Below are positions 34,699 to 43,872 of a DNA stretch of 64,000 nt, in pieces; position 1 is the first letter of the stretch, and each line of letters starts with the position of its first letter. The notes under the pieces are model-generated. The model saw only the letters and a program-made list of their open reading frames with translations, was not told the DNA's origin and searched no databases. Position numbers and translations under genes: made by a program. The stretch is from Hohaiivirga grylli. Lineage in GTDB: Bacteria > Pseudomonadota > Alphaproteobacteria > Rhizobiales > Beijerinckiaceae. The stretch lies in assembly GCF_039655745.1 (NCBI RefSeq), contig NZ_JBBYXI010000002.1:62001-126000 (forward strand), in the 5' to 3' direction.

Positions 34699-35562
34699 TT
34701 AGGTCTGTTCACGTGTTGCGCTTTTGTCAAACGCTTGCCGCAATGCCTGAAAATCCCGCCATGCCAGCCGTTTCTGCAAAGGCTGACGGAGTAGATAAGC
34801 AGGATGCAACGTTGCCAGTGCCTGAATGCTGCGATTGGGCAGGGCATAGGGGAACCAGCGCCCGCGGCTGCGCAGGATACCTTCTTTAACATTTAGAAGA
34901 TTCTGAGTGGAAGGTCCGCCAAGCGTCACCAGCAAATCCGGATTTACCAATTCAATCTGGCGTTCAATAAACGGGCGGCAGATTGCGACTTCCTGTGGAG
35001 TTGGTGTGCGGTTTCCCGGAGGGCGCCAAGGTACGATATTGGCAATATACACCGATGAGCGGTCCATGCCGATAGCATGGAGCATGCGATCAAGTAACTG
35101 ACCAGAGCGACCAACAAAGGGTTTGCCGATGCGATCTTCCTCTGCGCCTGGCGCTTCACCAATCAGCATGATTTTGGCTGTTGGAGAACCATCGGAGAAA
35201 ACGAGATTCTTTGCACTTGTTTTGAGAGTACAGCCATCAAATTCGCTCAATAGATGATGGAGCTCATCAAGAGACTGCGCGTTTCTGGCAAGGTCACGCG
35301 CCATAAGCGCAACTTCATCAGGCGCTTTAGCTGCGTCTGCCTGTAAATGTCGGGGCATGGCAGGTTGAGTCTGAAATGCTGCAACAGCTCTTGGGGTATT
35401 CTGCTGAGCTGCGTTGGTTGCTGCCGATAATTCAGCTGCAACTTCCTGCTGAATCGCAAAGCGATCCTGTGGCTCTTCTTCTAGCGCACAGTCGACACCT
35501 GCCTCGAACTGAAAATCGAGCAGGGCATGCCAGACAGAATGATCGTGGAAGAGGTGTTGCAT
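34699..35562 (-). CDS. family 4-like uracil-DNA glycosylase lacking two cluster cysteines
   Basis: A 287-residue uracil-DNA glycosylase of the family 4/5 fold. The catalytic GEAPGAEED block is at residues 135-143, GKPFVGRSGQLLD follows, and LATLHPAYLLR near 252 supplies the second active-site motif. Family 4 enzymes hold a 4Fe-4S cluster with four cysteines. Here only C111 and C195 align; the first position of the CxxC pair is F108 and the cysteine before RPP is W179 (PWRPPGNRTP). The cluster is therefore probably absent. An N-terminal region of about 100 poorly conserved residues precedes the domain. Confidence 0.88.
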   Translation of the reverse strand: MQHLFHDHSVWHALLDFQFEAGVDCALEEEPQDRFAIQQEVAAELSAATNAAQQNTPRAVAAFQTQPAMPRHLQADAAKAPDEVALMARDLARNAQSLDELHHLLSEFDGCTLKTSAKNLVFSDGSPTAKIMLIGEAPGAEEDRIGKPFVGRSGQLLDRMLHAIGMDRSSVYIANIVPWRPPGNRTPTPQEVAICRPFIERQIELVNPDLLVTLGGPSTQNLLNVKEGILRSRGRWFPYALPNRSIQALATLHPAYLLRQPLQKRLAWRDFQALRQAFDKSATREQT

Positions 35563-35729
35563 ATAGTTATTTAGCCTTATTGGCTATGGTTTCACAAGGT
35601 GAATCTGCAATGTGGACTTGCAATTAGGGTAAAAGAAGGTGCAAACATACCTCTAGTTAAGGTTGATCTGAGTGCTGTCACTCCATTTGCCGTTCGGTCT
35701 AAATGCAACAGGCTAGGGGGATAATAAAT

Positions 35730-37400
35730 ATGTCAGAACGCGAATTTATGGAATTTGATGTTGTCGTTGTTGGTGCGGGCCCATCTGGCCTTTCCGCCGC
35801 TATCAAATTGAAACAGTTAGCTGCAGAACGTGGTTCTGACATTTCTGTTGTGGTTGTTGAAAAAGGCTCAGAAGTTGGAGCTCACACTCTATCGGGTGTT
35901 GTTGTTGATCCTGTCGGGCTTGACCGCCTTCTGCCAGAATGGCGTACAGATTCAGATACACCACTGACGACGCAGGTTAAGTCAGATAAGTTTTTTTACC
36001 TGACTGAAAAGTCAGCTGTTTCACTGCCTGTTATGTTGATGCCGCGCTTAATGAGTAACCACGGCTTTTTCATCGGCTCCCTTGGTAATGTGGTTAAATA
36101 TCTTGGCCGGAAGGCTGAAGAACTCGGCGTTGAAATTTATCCGGGTTTTCCAGCGGCCGAGGTTCTTTATGATGATCAGAACCGTGTGATTGGTGTCGCA
36201 ACCGGTGATATGGGTGTTGGTAAAGATGGTCAGCCAAAGGCAGACTTTACGCCCGGTATGGAACTGCGTGCGAAATATACTCTTTTTGCGGAAGGCGCGC
36301 GCGGTAGTCTCTCCAAGGAAATTATACAGCACTACAATTTGAGTGATGGCAAGGAGCCGCAGAAGTTTGGCCTTGGCGTTAAGGAACTTTGGGAAATCCC
36401 GGCTGAAAAACATAAGCCCGGTCAGATTGAACATAGCCTTGGCTGGCCTTTGAGTAATGATGCTGGTGGCGGTTCATTCATGTACCACTTTGGTGAAAAT
36501 CTGGTGACTGTCGGTTTTGTGACGCATCTCAATTATTCAAACCCGACTTTATCACCATTTGAAGAACTGCAGCGTTTCAAAACACATCCACGTGTTCGTA
36601 CTGTTTTGGAAGGTGGAAAGCGCATTGGTTATGGAGCGCGCACCATCTCTGAAGGTGGATGGCAGTCTGTTCCACGCTTGAGCTTTGCTGGGGGCTGCCT
36701 CATTGGTGATACAGCGGGCCTTGTCAACGTACCGCGCATTAAAGGGTCCCATAATGCCGTTTTATCCGGCATTCTGTGTGCCGAGCATGTCTTTGAGGCT
36801 CTGCAATCCGGCCGTGCTAATGACGAAGTAAGTTCCTACGAAGAAGCCTGGCGCAAGAGCTCCATTGGTAAGGACCTTTATCCGGTTCGTAACGTTAAGC
36901 CGCTGCTGGGCAAGTTTGGTACTTTTCTTGGAACTGCGCTGGGTGGTCTTGATATGTGGACGATGCAGCTGTTCGGCTTTTCGTTCTTCGGTACCATGTC
37001 TCACGGTCAAGCTGATAATGAGACATTCAAGCCAATTTCAGAGGTCACACCCATTGTTTATCCAAAACCTGATGGTGTTTTGACATTTGATCGCCTTTCC
37101 TCTGTCTTCCTCTCAAATACAAACCATGAGGAAGATCAGCCATGTCATCTGAAGCTTAAAGATGATTCCGTTCCGGTTGATTATAATCTGCCAGTATATG
37201 GCGAGCCGGCTCAGTACTATTGCCCTGCCGCCGTTTATGAAGTTGCTTATGATGATGAAGCAGCAAAATCCAATCCGCGCTTTGTCATAAACTTCCAGAA
37301 CTGTGTCCATTGCAAGACTTGTGACATCAAAGATCCAAAGCAGAATATCACGTGGACGACACCGGAAGGTGGTGGCGGACCTAACTACGTGGACATGTAA
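35730..37400 (+). CDS. electron transfer flavoprotein-ubiquinone oxidoreductase
   Basis: A 556-residue ETF-QO that passes electrons from ETF (fatty acid, amino acid and choline oxidation) to ubiquinone at the membrane. The N-terminal FAD site is VVVGAGPSG. The C-terminal 4Fe-4S domain has cysteines near residue 498 and in CVHCKTC near 525-531, followed by DPKQNITWTTPEGGGGP. I chose the ATG at 35730, nine bases after AGGGGG; an earlier ATG at 35703 is less likely. It is a single-gene unit closed by a terminator. ETF subunits are not in this window. Confidence 0.95.
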   Translation: MSEREFMEFDVVVVGAGPSGLSAAIKLKQLAAERGSDISVVVVEKGSEVGAHTLSGVVVDPVGLDRLLPEWRTDSDTPLTTQVKSDKFFYLTEKSAVSLPVMLMPRLMSNHGFFIGSLGNVVKYLGRKAEELGVEIYPGFPAAEVLYDDQNRVIGVATGDMGVGKDGQPKADFTPGMELRAKYTLFAEGARGSLSKEIIQHYNLSDGKEPQKFGLGVKELWEIPAEKHKPGQIEHSLGWPLSNDAGGGSFMYHFGENLVTVGFVTHLNYSNPTLSPFEELQRFKTHPRVRTVLEGGKRIGYGARTISEGGWQSVPRLSFAGGCLIGDTAGLVNVPRIKGSHNAVLSGILCAEHVFEALQSGRANDEVSSYEEAWRKSSIGKDLYPVRNVKPLLGKFGTFLGTALGGLDMWTMQLFGFSFFGTMSHGQADNETFKPISEVTPIVYPKPDGVLTFDRLSSVFLSNTNHEEDQPCHLKLKDDSVPVDYNLPVYGEPAQYYCPAAVYEVAYDDEAAKSNPRFVINFQNCVHCKTCDIKDPKQNITWTTPEGGGGPNYVDM

Positions 37401-37424
37401 GTTGGGTAAAATGATATGAATTTA

Positions 37425-37452
37425 AAAACGGCAGCTTTCGGGCTGCCGTTTT
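37425..37452 (+). terminator. terminator after ETF-QO
   Basis: An 11-bp stem AAAACGGCAGC/GCTGCCGTTTT with a six-base loop. The remaining 250 bases up to the TPR gene show only a short palindrome CGGAAAATATTTCCG (37499-37513) and no gene. Confidence 0.85.
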
Positions 37453-37699
37453 AATTTGAGTAAAAATATACGTTGTTAAAAAAAGATACTGCCAGTTGCG
37501 GAAAATATTTCCGTTAACTGTTCCGAGACAGAACACGTTTATAAGTATGTGTGGAACCATTGTTCCGCCGTAAATGTGATGATTTGTGTTGCTGTCATTC
37601 TTTGCTTTAAATTAACGAAAATGGCATTAAGACAAAACCAGTGATTATATCATTTGCAGCATCATTCAGATGCTGGGATGGCAAGTCGGAGCCGAATAC

Positions 37700-39463
37700 G
37701 TGCCCAGTTTGATATTTGAAAAAGCTTCCCGCGGTCTTGCTACCGTTGCCCTTTCTTCCTTACTTTTATTGCCGTCTATCGGATGGGCCAATTCTCCAGA
37801 GCCGAAACAGGAAGAACATATCAACTACAGGTTAGCATTCAGTTTTGAGGGTAATTATCTGGCTGCCTATGTTGCGGGCTTATCCCGCGATACGGCCGCT
37901 GCTGCCACCTATTACCGGGAAGCTCTGCGTGATGATCCGAACAATAAGATGCTTGGGGAAAGAGCGTTTATTGCCTTCCTGACAAACGATAATATGGCAG
38001 AGGCCTTTCAGCTGGCCGAGCAGATACTGAAGCGTGATAAAAACAATGGTCTTGCCCGTTTGGCAATCGGCGTTCGTGATTTCCGCGCTAAGGAATATAA
38101 GGCTTCCCGCACGCGTTTCGCTTCTCAGGCAAAACAAACAAATCCTGATATTGCGAATATTCTGATGACCGCCTGGTCCTGGATTGCAGAAGGCAATTAT
38201 GCAAAAGCGCAGTCAACAGTTGCACAGTTGAAGGGAACCAGAGGTCTTGATGTTTTCCGCGATTATCATGCCGGGTTGATGGCCCTTGCTGCCGGCAAGA
38301 AGGATGACGCTGAGCGCTTTCTGAAAACGGCATATGAACTCGACAGTCGTACACTGCGTATTGTGGAGGCTTATGGCCGTACGCTTTCTCAAAGTGGCAA
38401 TAATGCACGGGCGACCTCCGTCTTCGAGTCATTCAAGAAAATTGCTCCGATGCAGACAACCGTGCGTTGGGCATTGAAGGAACTGAAGGACAACAAAACC
38501 CTGCCGGCTATGCTTCACAGTGCTAATGAAGGCGCCTCCGAAGTACTCTACAGCCTTGGCTCTGCTGGCAGTATGCAGGGTGAGGAGCTTCCAGCCGTCG
38601 TTTATCTGAGACTGGCTCTTTATCTTGACCCACAGAACATGATGGCGAAGATTGCTCTTGCTGACAATTATGAGCGTATCCAGCAGCTTGATCAGTCTGT
38701 CGAAATTCTCAAGACAATCCCAAAAGACTCCTTTCTTTATACTGACGCAGTAATCCAAAGAGCCTACGGTCTGGAGCAGCTTGATCGCGCACCTGAAGCA
38801 GAAGCCATCTTGGCTGAGCTTAACACCAGTAATGGTAAGAATGCCGAAGTTGCGCTTGCTCTTGGCAGTATTTTGCGCGTGCGTGGTGCTAAAGAAAAAG
38901 ACCCTGAAAAGTCCAAACAGTTTTATCTTGCTTCAGCCGAGAGCTACACCAAAGCCCTTGATCTCATGAAAGATGAAGAGCGCAATAATTGGTACATCCT
39001 GTTCCTGCGTGGAACATGCTATGAGCGCGCCAAGAAATGGGATAAGGCTGAGGCTGATCTGAAACAGTCACTGGCTCTTGCCCCTGATGACCAACCGCAG
39101 GGGCGGGCTCAGGTTATGAACTATCTGGCCTATTCATGGGTTGATTCAAATACCAATATTGATGAGGCATTTAAGCTTCTGCAGGGTGCTATTGAGCTGT
39201 CACCACGTGATGGCATGATCATCGACAGTTTGGGTTGGGCCTATTATCGCCTCGGCCGGTATGATGATGCCGTGCGTGAGCTTGAAAAGGCTATCGAATA
39301 TAAGCCTGGTGACCCCACCATCAATGACCATCTGGGCGATGCCTATTGGAAAGTTGGCCGTAAAACAGAGGCTGTATTCCAGTGGAACCATGCCCGGGAT
39401 TCCAATCCGGAACCTGAAGATCTGGAAAAAATCCTGAAGAAGATTAAAGACGGTCTGCGCTAA
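37700..39463 (+). CDS. secreted tetratricopeptide repeat protein
   Basis: A 587-residue protein with a signal peptide (hydrophobic stretch about residues 12-28, cleavage near GWA-NS) followed by many TPR units across almost the whole length. The last repeats (near residues 485-560) are the clearest: GWAYYRLGRYDDAVRELEKAI. TPR proteins act as scaffolds. I prefer the GTG at 37700, preceded by GGAG nine bases upstream, over the ATG at 37670, which has no site. It lies just upstream of ispE, a pairing common in alphaproteobacteria; the link in function is unclear. Confidence 0.85.
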   Translation: MPSLIFEKASRGLATVALSSLLLLPSIGWANSPEPKQEEHINYRLAFSFEGNYLAAYVAGLSRDTAAAATYYREALRDDPNNKMLGERAFIAFLTNDNMAEAFQLAEQILKRDKNNGLARLAIGVRDFRAKEYKASRTRFASQAKQTNPDIANILMTAWSWIAEGNYAKAQSTVAQLKGTRGLDVFRDYHAGLMALAAGKKDDAERFLKTAYELDSRTLRIVEAYGRTLSQSGNNARATSVFESFKKIAPMQTTVRWALKELKDNKTLPAMLHSANEGASEVLYSLGSAGSMQGEELPAVVYLRLALYLDPQNMMAKIALADNYERIQQLDQSVEILKTIPKDSFLYTDAVIQRAYGLEQLDRAPEAEAILAELNTSNGKNAEVALALGSILRVRGAKEKDPEKSKQFYLASAESYTKALDLMKDEERNNWYILFLRGTCYERAKKWDKAEADLKQSLALAPDDQPQGRAQVMNYLAYSWVDSNTNIDEAFKLLQGAIELSPRDGMIIDSLGWAYYRLGRYDDAVRELEKAIEYKPGDPTINDHLGDAYWKVGRKTEAVFQWNHARDSNPEPEDLEKILKKIKDGLR

Positions 39464-39502
39464 GCCAGTGCAGGTGCGAGAGATCAGAGAAGCGGAGAGT
39501 TA

Positions 39503-40396
39503 ATGCCTGCGTTCGCACAATCGTTGCCGCTTTACAGTTTTGCGCCTGCTAAAATAAATCTGTCACTGCATGTCTGTGGACGTCGCAGTGACGGTTACCA
39601 TGATATTGAAAGTCTTGTCGCCTTCGCGTCTGAAGGTGATGGCCTGACGCTTGTACAGGGTGAGGCACTGGCTTTGGAAATTACCGGGCCGTTTGCGTTT
39701 GATCTTCAGGCCACAGACGATAATCTGATCTTTAAAGCCGTTAAGGCACTCCAGAAATATAAAAGTAATCTGAGGCTTGGCACTTTCCATCTGGAGAAAA
39801 GGCTACCTGTTTCATCTGGCATTGGTGGTGGTTCAACAGATGCAGCCGCTGCTTTACGGTTAATTGCACAGATCAATAATATCCCGTTTTCTGATCCTGA
39901 CCTGATCCGGGCCGCATCCGAAACAGGTGCGGATGTGCCAGTCTGCCTTGAAACGCAAGCCCGCATTATGCGCGGTATTGGTGATCACTTAGAGGCCCCC
40001 GTACAGCTGCCCAGAATATCTGTATTACTGATTAATCCGGGCATATCTGTTTCAACGCCTGCTGTATTTTCTGCTCTTGGTCTTGAGAAAGGTCAGCAAT
40101 ATCGTTCGGCAGATGCGATGCAGTTACCAGTTGTCATTAAAACTCAGGAGCAGTTGATTTCTCTGCTCATGCAAACAGAGAATGATTTGCAGGCTCCTGC
40201 TATCTCGCAATGCCCGAAAATTGCAAAAGTATTGAATGCTCTGGAGGCTCTCTCAGGCTGTGAGTTTGCCCGTATGTCCGGCTCCGGCGCGACGGTATTT
40301 GGAATTTTTGATAATTTTGACCATGCAGAAAGCGCTGCCGCATCTGTCAGTGCTCAACATCCGCATTGGTGGGCAAAGCCAGCCTGGCTGAAGTAA
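39503..40396 (+). CDS. ispE: 4-diphosphocytidyl-2-C-methyl-D-erythritol kinase
   Basis: A 297-residue GHMP kinase of the non-mevalonate isoprenoid pathway. N-terminal APAKINLSLHVCGRRSDGYH is standard. The ATP-binding glycine-rich loop is LPVSSGIGGGSTDAAAAL (about residues 100-117), and ARMSGSGATVFG near 265 is the C-terminal signature. It supplies precursors that the polyprenyl synthase next door elongates. The start has GGAGAG upstream. Convergent with the polyprenyl synthase, with the two stop codons abutting. Confidence 0.95.
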   Translation: MPAFAQSLPLYSFAPAKINLSLHVCGRRSDGYHDIESLVAFASEGDGLTLVQGEALALEITGPFAFDLQATDDNLIFKAVKALQKYKSNLRLGTFHLEKRLPVSSGIGGGSTDAAAALRLIAQINNIPFSDPDLIRAASETGADVPVCLETQARIMRGIGDHLEAPVQLPRISVLLINPGISVSTPAVFSALGLEKGQQYRSADAMQLPVVIKTQEQLISLLMQTENDLQAPAISQCPKIAKVLNALEALSGCEFARMSGSGATVFGIFDNFDHAESAAASVSAQHPHWWAKPAWLK

Positions 40397-41437
40397 TCAG
40401 CTGGCGCGTGAAATACAGAAGTCAATTGTTTCAAAAAGGGCTTGCTTAATCTCGTTATCTGGAAAATCAGCAAGAGCATCGCGTGCCTTGTTGCCGTAAA
40501 GAATGGCACGCTCCAGGGTTCCTTCAAGAGCCTTATGGCTTTTCAAAATAGCCATTGCCTGCTCCAGGTCTCCCTCTTGGATATCTCGTTCGCCAAGGGT
40601 TCTCTGCCAGAACTCACGTTCAGGGTCTGTTGCCTTGGCAAAAGCAAGGATGATTGGAAGGGTAATTTTGCCCTCCCGGAAATCATCGCCAACATTCTTG
40701 CCAAGTTGTGCAGATGATCCGCCATAATCCAGTACATCATCAATCAGCTGGAAAACGATGCCAAGGTTCAGGCCATACTCGCGGCAAGCAATATGATCCT
40801 GCTCTGGACGTTCGGCAATAACTGGCCCAACTTCACAGGCGGCGGCAAAAAGCTCAGCTGTCTTGCTGCGGATGATGTGAAGATATGCGGCCTCATTGGT
40901 CTTTACATTCTGGGCCGCGGCAAGCTGTGCGACTTCCCCCTCTGCAATGATGCTGGCGGCCGTCGAGAGGATGTCGAGGGCGCGCAGGGAGCCAACTTCA
41001 ACCATCATCTTAAATGCCTGCCCAAGCAAAAAGTCGCCAACGAGGACAGATGCCTCATTCCCCCAGCGGATGCGGGCTGCAACTTTACCACGACGCATGT
41101 CTGATTCATCAACGACATCATCATGGAGAAGGGTGGCTGTATGCATAAATTCAACGCTGGCAGCCAGTTTGATATGGCCTTCACCCTCATAGCCACACAT
41201 TTTGGCCATGGCGAGTGTAAGCATGGGGCGTAATCGCTTGCCGCCAGAAGAAATAAGATGATTGGCGACTTCCGGAATCATCGTTACCTCGGAACCTGTC
41301 CGAGATAAGATCATGGCATTGACCCGCTCCATATCAGACGCCATTTGTCCGACGAGGTTCTCAATACCAGCCATCTTAGGCTTATCCTGTGTTATAGGAA
41401 CGATGACGCCCACGCCTCTCTTCCCCAATTCATTCAA
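40397..41437 (-). CDS. polyprenyl diphosphate synthase (ubiquinone side chain)
   Basis: A 346-residue trans-prenyltransferase. The two aspartate-rich motifs are DDVVDESD (near residues 107-114) and IDDVLDYGG (near 234). It elongates farnesyl diphosphate to an octaprenyl or decaprenyl chain for ubiquinone; chain length cannot be read from sequence by eye. AGGG lies eight bases before the ATG at 41437. It fits functionally with ubiD and ubiTUV far to the right in the window. Confidence 0.92.
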   Translation of the reverse strand: MNELGKRGVGVIVPITQDKPKMAGIENLVGQMASDMERVNAMILSRTGSEVTMIPEVANHLISSGGKRLRPMLTLAMAKMCGYEGEGHIKLAASVEFMHTATLLHDDVVDESDMRRGKVAARIRWGNEASVLVGDFLLGQAFKMMVEVGSLRALDILSTAASIIAEGEVAQLAAAQNVKTNEAAYLHIIRSKTAELFAAACEVGPVIAERPEQDHIACREYGLNLGIVFQLIDDVLDYGGSSAQLGKNVGDDFREGKITLPIILAFAKATDPEREFWQRTLGERDIQEGDLEQAMAILKSHKALEGTLERAILYGNKARDALADFPDNEIKQALFETIDFCISRAS

Positions 41438-41672
41438 GAACCCTAACGGGTTACATTAATACTGATCTACAAACGCCTAGCGCAATGTGCGAATAATTAC
41501 CAGTTCTATATCTTGTAATTTAGTCAAATAATTTGCCTGTCCATATTCTCCGGGAGGTGGAATGGCATGTTCATAATGCTGTCGAGATTGTTGCAAGTTA
41601 TATGTTATATAAGTCATCTTTGCATTAGCATAAGGCATTAAGCTGCAATATGAATTCAGGATTTCCCGGTAC

Positions 41673-42419
41673 ATGACAGAAGTAACGCACGATCAACTGC
41701 TGGGAGAACGGCTTCAGCTTACACAATTACCCCGTGGACACAGGGTCGGCACAGATGCGGTTCTGCTTGCTGCGATGACTGCAGACATCAACGCAACAGA
41801 TATTGTTGACGTCGGTGCGGCAACGGGTGCTATTGGCCTGATGCTTGGGCTGAAGAATACGAAAGCTCATCTGGTATTCATAGAACAGGATAAGCAGCTT
41901 GCAGAGTTATGTCTGAAAAATGTATCTCAAAATGGTTTTTCTGAGCGTGCGGAAGTCATCAACGCTGATATCTTTGACAAGAATTCTTTAAAAGCCCTTG
42001 GCATTAAAGCAGGCATCGCTGATCTTGTGGTGACAAATCCCCCATTTGTTGAGGAAGGCGAGGTGCGACTTTCCCCGGATATTGCAAAGCAAAAGGCGCA
42101 TGCCTTGCCAAAGGGCGGCTTGGATTTATGGATTAAAGCTGCCGCTTATCTGCTGCGTGCGAAGGGGACAATGGCTCTCATCCAGAGAGCAGACAAATTA
42201 TTGGAATGCCTTGAGGCATTTCCTAAAGACTTTGGGGCTTTCCGCATCAGGATGATTCATCCACGTGAAGGCGAAGCTGCGGTTCGTGTTGTGATCCGTG
42301 CAATCAAAGGGCGAAAAAGTCCAACGATTATTGAAGCGCCGCTATATTTACATGGAAGTGATGGTAAGTTCACGCTGGAAGCGGAGGTAATGCATAGAGG
42401 TGATTGGTCGGCGCAATAA
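41673..42419 (+). CDS. TrmN6-like N6-adenine tRNA methyltransferase
   Basis: A 248-residue Rossmann-fold methyltransferase. The SAM-binding DVGAATGAIGLML is near residue 50, and the adenine-N6 catalytic motif NPPF lies near 122. It resembles the tRNA1(Val) A37 methylase TrmN6 family (DUF890-like). The exact target is inferred from family. It is divergent from the polyprenyl synthase across a 235-base gap in which I see no RNA gene. A bidirectional terminator follows. Confidence 0.88.
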   Translation: MTEVTHDQLLGERLQLTQLPRGHRVGTDAVLLAAMTADINATDIVDVGAATGAIGLMLGLKNTKAHLVFIEQDKQLAELCLKNVSQNGFSERAEVINADIFDKNSLKALGIKAGIADLVVTNPPFVEEGEVRLSPDIAKQKAHALPKGGLDLWIKAAAYLLRAKGTMALIQRADKLLECLEAFPKDFGAFRIRMIHPREGEAAVRVVIRAIKGRKSPTIIEAPLYLHGSDGKFTLEAEVMHRGDWSAQ

Positions 42420-42421
42420 AA

Positions 42422-42443
42422 AAGGGGCGAATAATCGCCCCTT
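42422..42443. terminator. bidirectional terminator
   Basis: An 8-bp stem AAGGGGCG/CGCCCCTT with a six-base loop, flanked by A and T runs on either side. It separates convergent genes (the TrmN6-like gene and the small secreted protein). Confidence 0.8.
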
Positions 42444-42462
42444 AATATTTTTGTATTTTGGC

Positions 42463-42711
42463 TTAGCGGCAAACGCGACGTGATTTTGTTACGTGACGGA
42501 AGCCATTCCAGACGCGGACGCGCTCTGTGAAGCAACGTGGGCGATATGCTGGTGGACGGTGCACCTTACGTGGTGGGGCATAATGGCGTTGTGGGGCCGG
42601 ACGGTAGCCATGTTCATGGCGTGGCTGGGCCTGTGCTTCTGATGCAATCAGGTTTGCAGAGCCAACGAAGAGTGCCAGTGCCCCAGCAATGGTCAAAAAG
42701 AGCTTACGCAT
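42463..42711 (-). CDS. small secreted basic protein
   Basis: An 82-residue protein with a signal peptide (cleavage near AQA-QP, residue 28), then a histidine-, proline- and arginine-rich body with two cysteines (RCFTERV and RRVCR). The ATG at 42711 has AGGAGAAG upstream; an earlier start at 42798 would add 29 non-secretory residues. I do not recognise the family. Metal binding is conceivable from the HEHGYRP and RHYAPP stretches but unproven. Confidence 0.65.
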   Translation of the reverse strand: MRKLFLTIAGALALFVGSANLIASEAQAQPRHEHGYRPAPQRHYAPPRKVHRPPAYRPRCFTERVRVWNGFRHVTKSRRVCR

Positions 42712-42897
42712 AGTTTCTTCTCCTACTTGATACCGGATCGGCCTCTTGAATGATGAGAGTGCCGGGTAATCTGTTTCACGACGATTTCTTTCGTCCATGT
42801 TCAGAGACTACTCCCCCGAATCTGAACAAAATGGTATCAATGCTGTCAGGTTGTATTCATAAAGATAAACAAACCATTAATTGCTAAGGATAAGATT

Positions 42898-43776
42898 GTG
42901 CAGTTCGTCAAAAAAACTCTTGGAAACCTAGAGGCCTTACTTCCAAAGCGGTTTCGTTCGAAAGACCCAAGAGTGGCTGTTATTCGTATGAATGGTGCAA
43001 TTGGTATGGCGCAACCTCTGCGTGCCGGTCTGTCTGCCGCAGGTGTTTCTCCCTTATTGGAAAAGGCCTTTAATCTACCACGTGCCAAGGCTGTTGCTAT
43101 TATTATCAATTCTCCGGGCGGCGCTCCGGCTCAGGCTCATCTTATTTACCAGCGGATAAAATCTCTTGCTGCTGAGAAAGAACTGCCAGTTTTCATCTTT
43201 GTTGAGGATGTGGCAGCTTCTGGCGGTTACATGATTGCCTGTGCAGGTGATGAAATTTATGCAGATCCGACATCTATTGTTGGTTCCATTGGTGTCGTAT
43301 CCGCAGGGTTTGGTTTCGATCGCTTTATTGAAAAGCACGGGATTGATCGCCGTGTACATACATCCGGTAAAAGCAAGGCGATGCTTGATCCTTTCCATCC
43401 TGAAAATCCTGATGATATTGCTCATCTTAAAAATCTTCAGGAGCAGATACATATCTTCTTTAAAGATCTCGTGCGTGAGGGCCGTAAGGATAAGCTGAAA
43501 GCTGATGAGGACTTCTTATTCTCGGGTTCCTTCTGGGTTGGGGCTGAAGCTCTCAATTATGGGCTGATTGATGGCTTAGGTAATATCCATCAGATTATGC
43601 GCGAAAAATATGGCGAGAAGGTCAAGCTTAATCTTCTGTCACCGCCAAAACCATCTTTGCTGGGGCGCTTGCTTGGTAAGGGGGCACAGGTGGAAATGTC
43701 GCTGATCCAGCCAGAAGCCCTCATTTCAGCTGTTGAAGAACGCTCACTTTGGGCGCGCTTTGGGCTTTGGAATTAA
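42898..43776 (+). CDS. S49 family signal peptide peptidase-like protein
   Basis: A 292-residue SppA/SohB-type serine protease. The catalytic serine is S108 in VAASGGYMIACA and the lysine general base is near K158 in TSGKSKAML. The GTG start has AAGGA eight bases upstream. No clear membrane helix is present, so it may work at the cytoplasmic face or depend on partners. These enzymes degrade cleaved signal peptides. It is followed by an EamA transporter gene about 100 bases on. Confidence 0.9.
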   Translation: MQFVKKTLGNLEALLPKRFRSKDPRVAVIRMNGAIGMAQPLRAGLSAAGVSPLLEKAFNLPRAKAVAIIINSPGGAPAQAHLIYQRIKSLAAEKELPVFIFVEDVAASGGYMIACAGDEIYADPTSIVGSIGVVSAGFGFDRFIEKHGIDRRVHTSGKSKAMLDPFHPENPDDIAHLKNLQEQIHIFFKDLVREGRKDKLKADEDFLFSGSFWVGAEALNYGLIDGLGNIHQIMREKYGEKVKLNLLSPPKPSLLGRLLGKGAQVEMSLIQPEALISAVEERSLWARFGLWN

Positions 43777-43872
43777 AATATCTGTTGCAAGTCTTTTGGG
43801 TTGGAAGCATTAACAGTCGTAATTTCTGACGGATTCCTGCCAGATATTTTTTCAAGAAGTGCCGATTTTAAA

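Noticed and set aside
41477..41674. 65-codon minus-strand ORF in the gap between the polyprenyl synthase and TrmN6-like genes
   Set aside because: No recognisable family, no clear ribosome-binding site, and its start codon overlaps the start codon of the opposite gene. It could be chance.
42800..42828. GTTCAGA/TCTGAAC inverted repeat upstream of the S49 peptidase
   Set aside because: Seven-base arms with a 15-base spacer are common by chance in a gap of this size.
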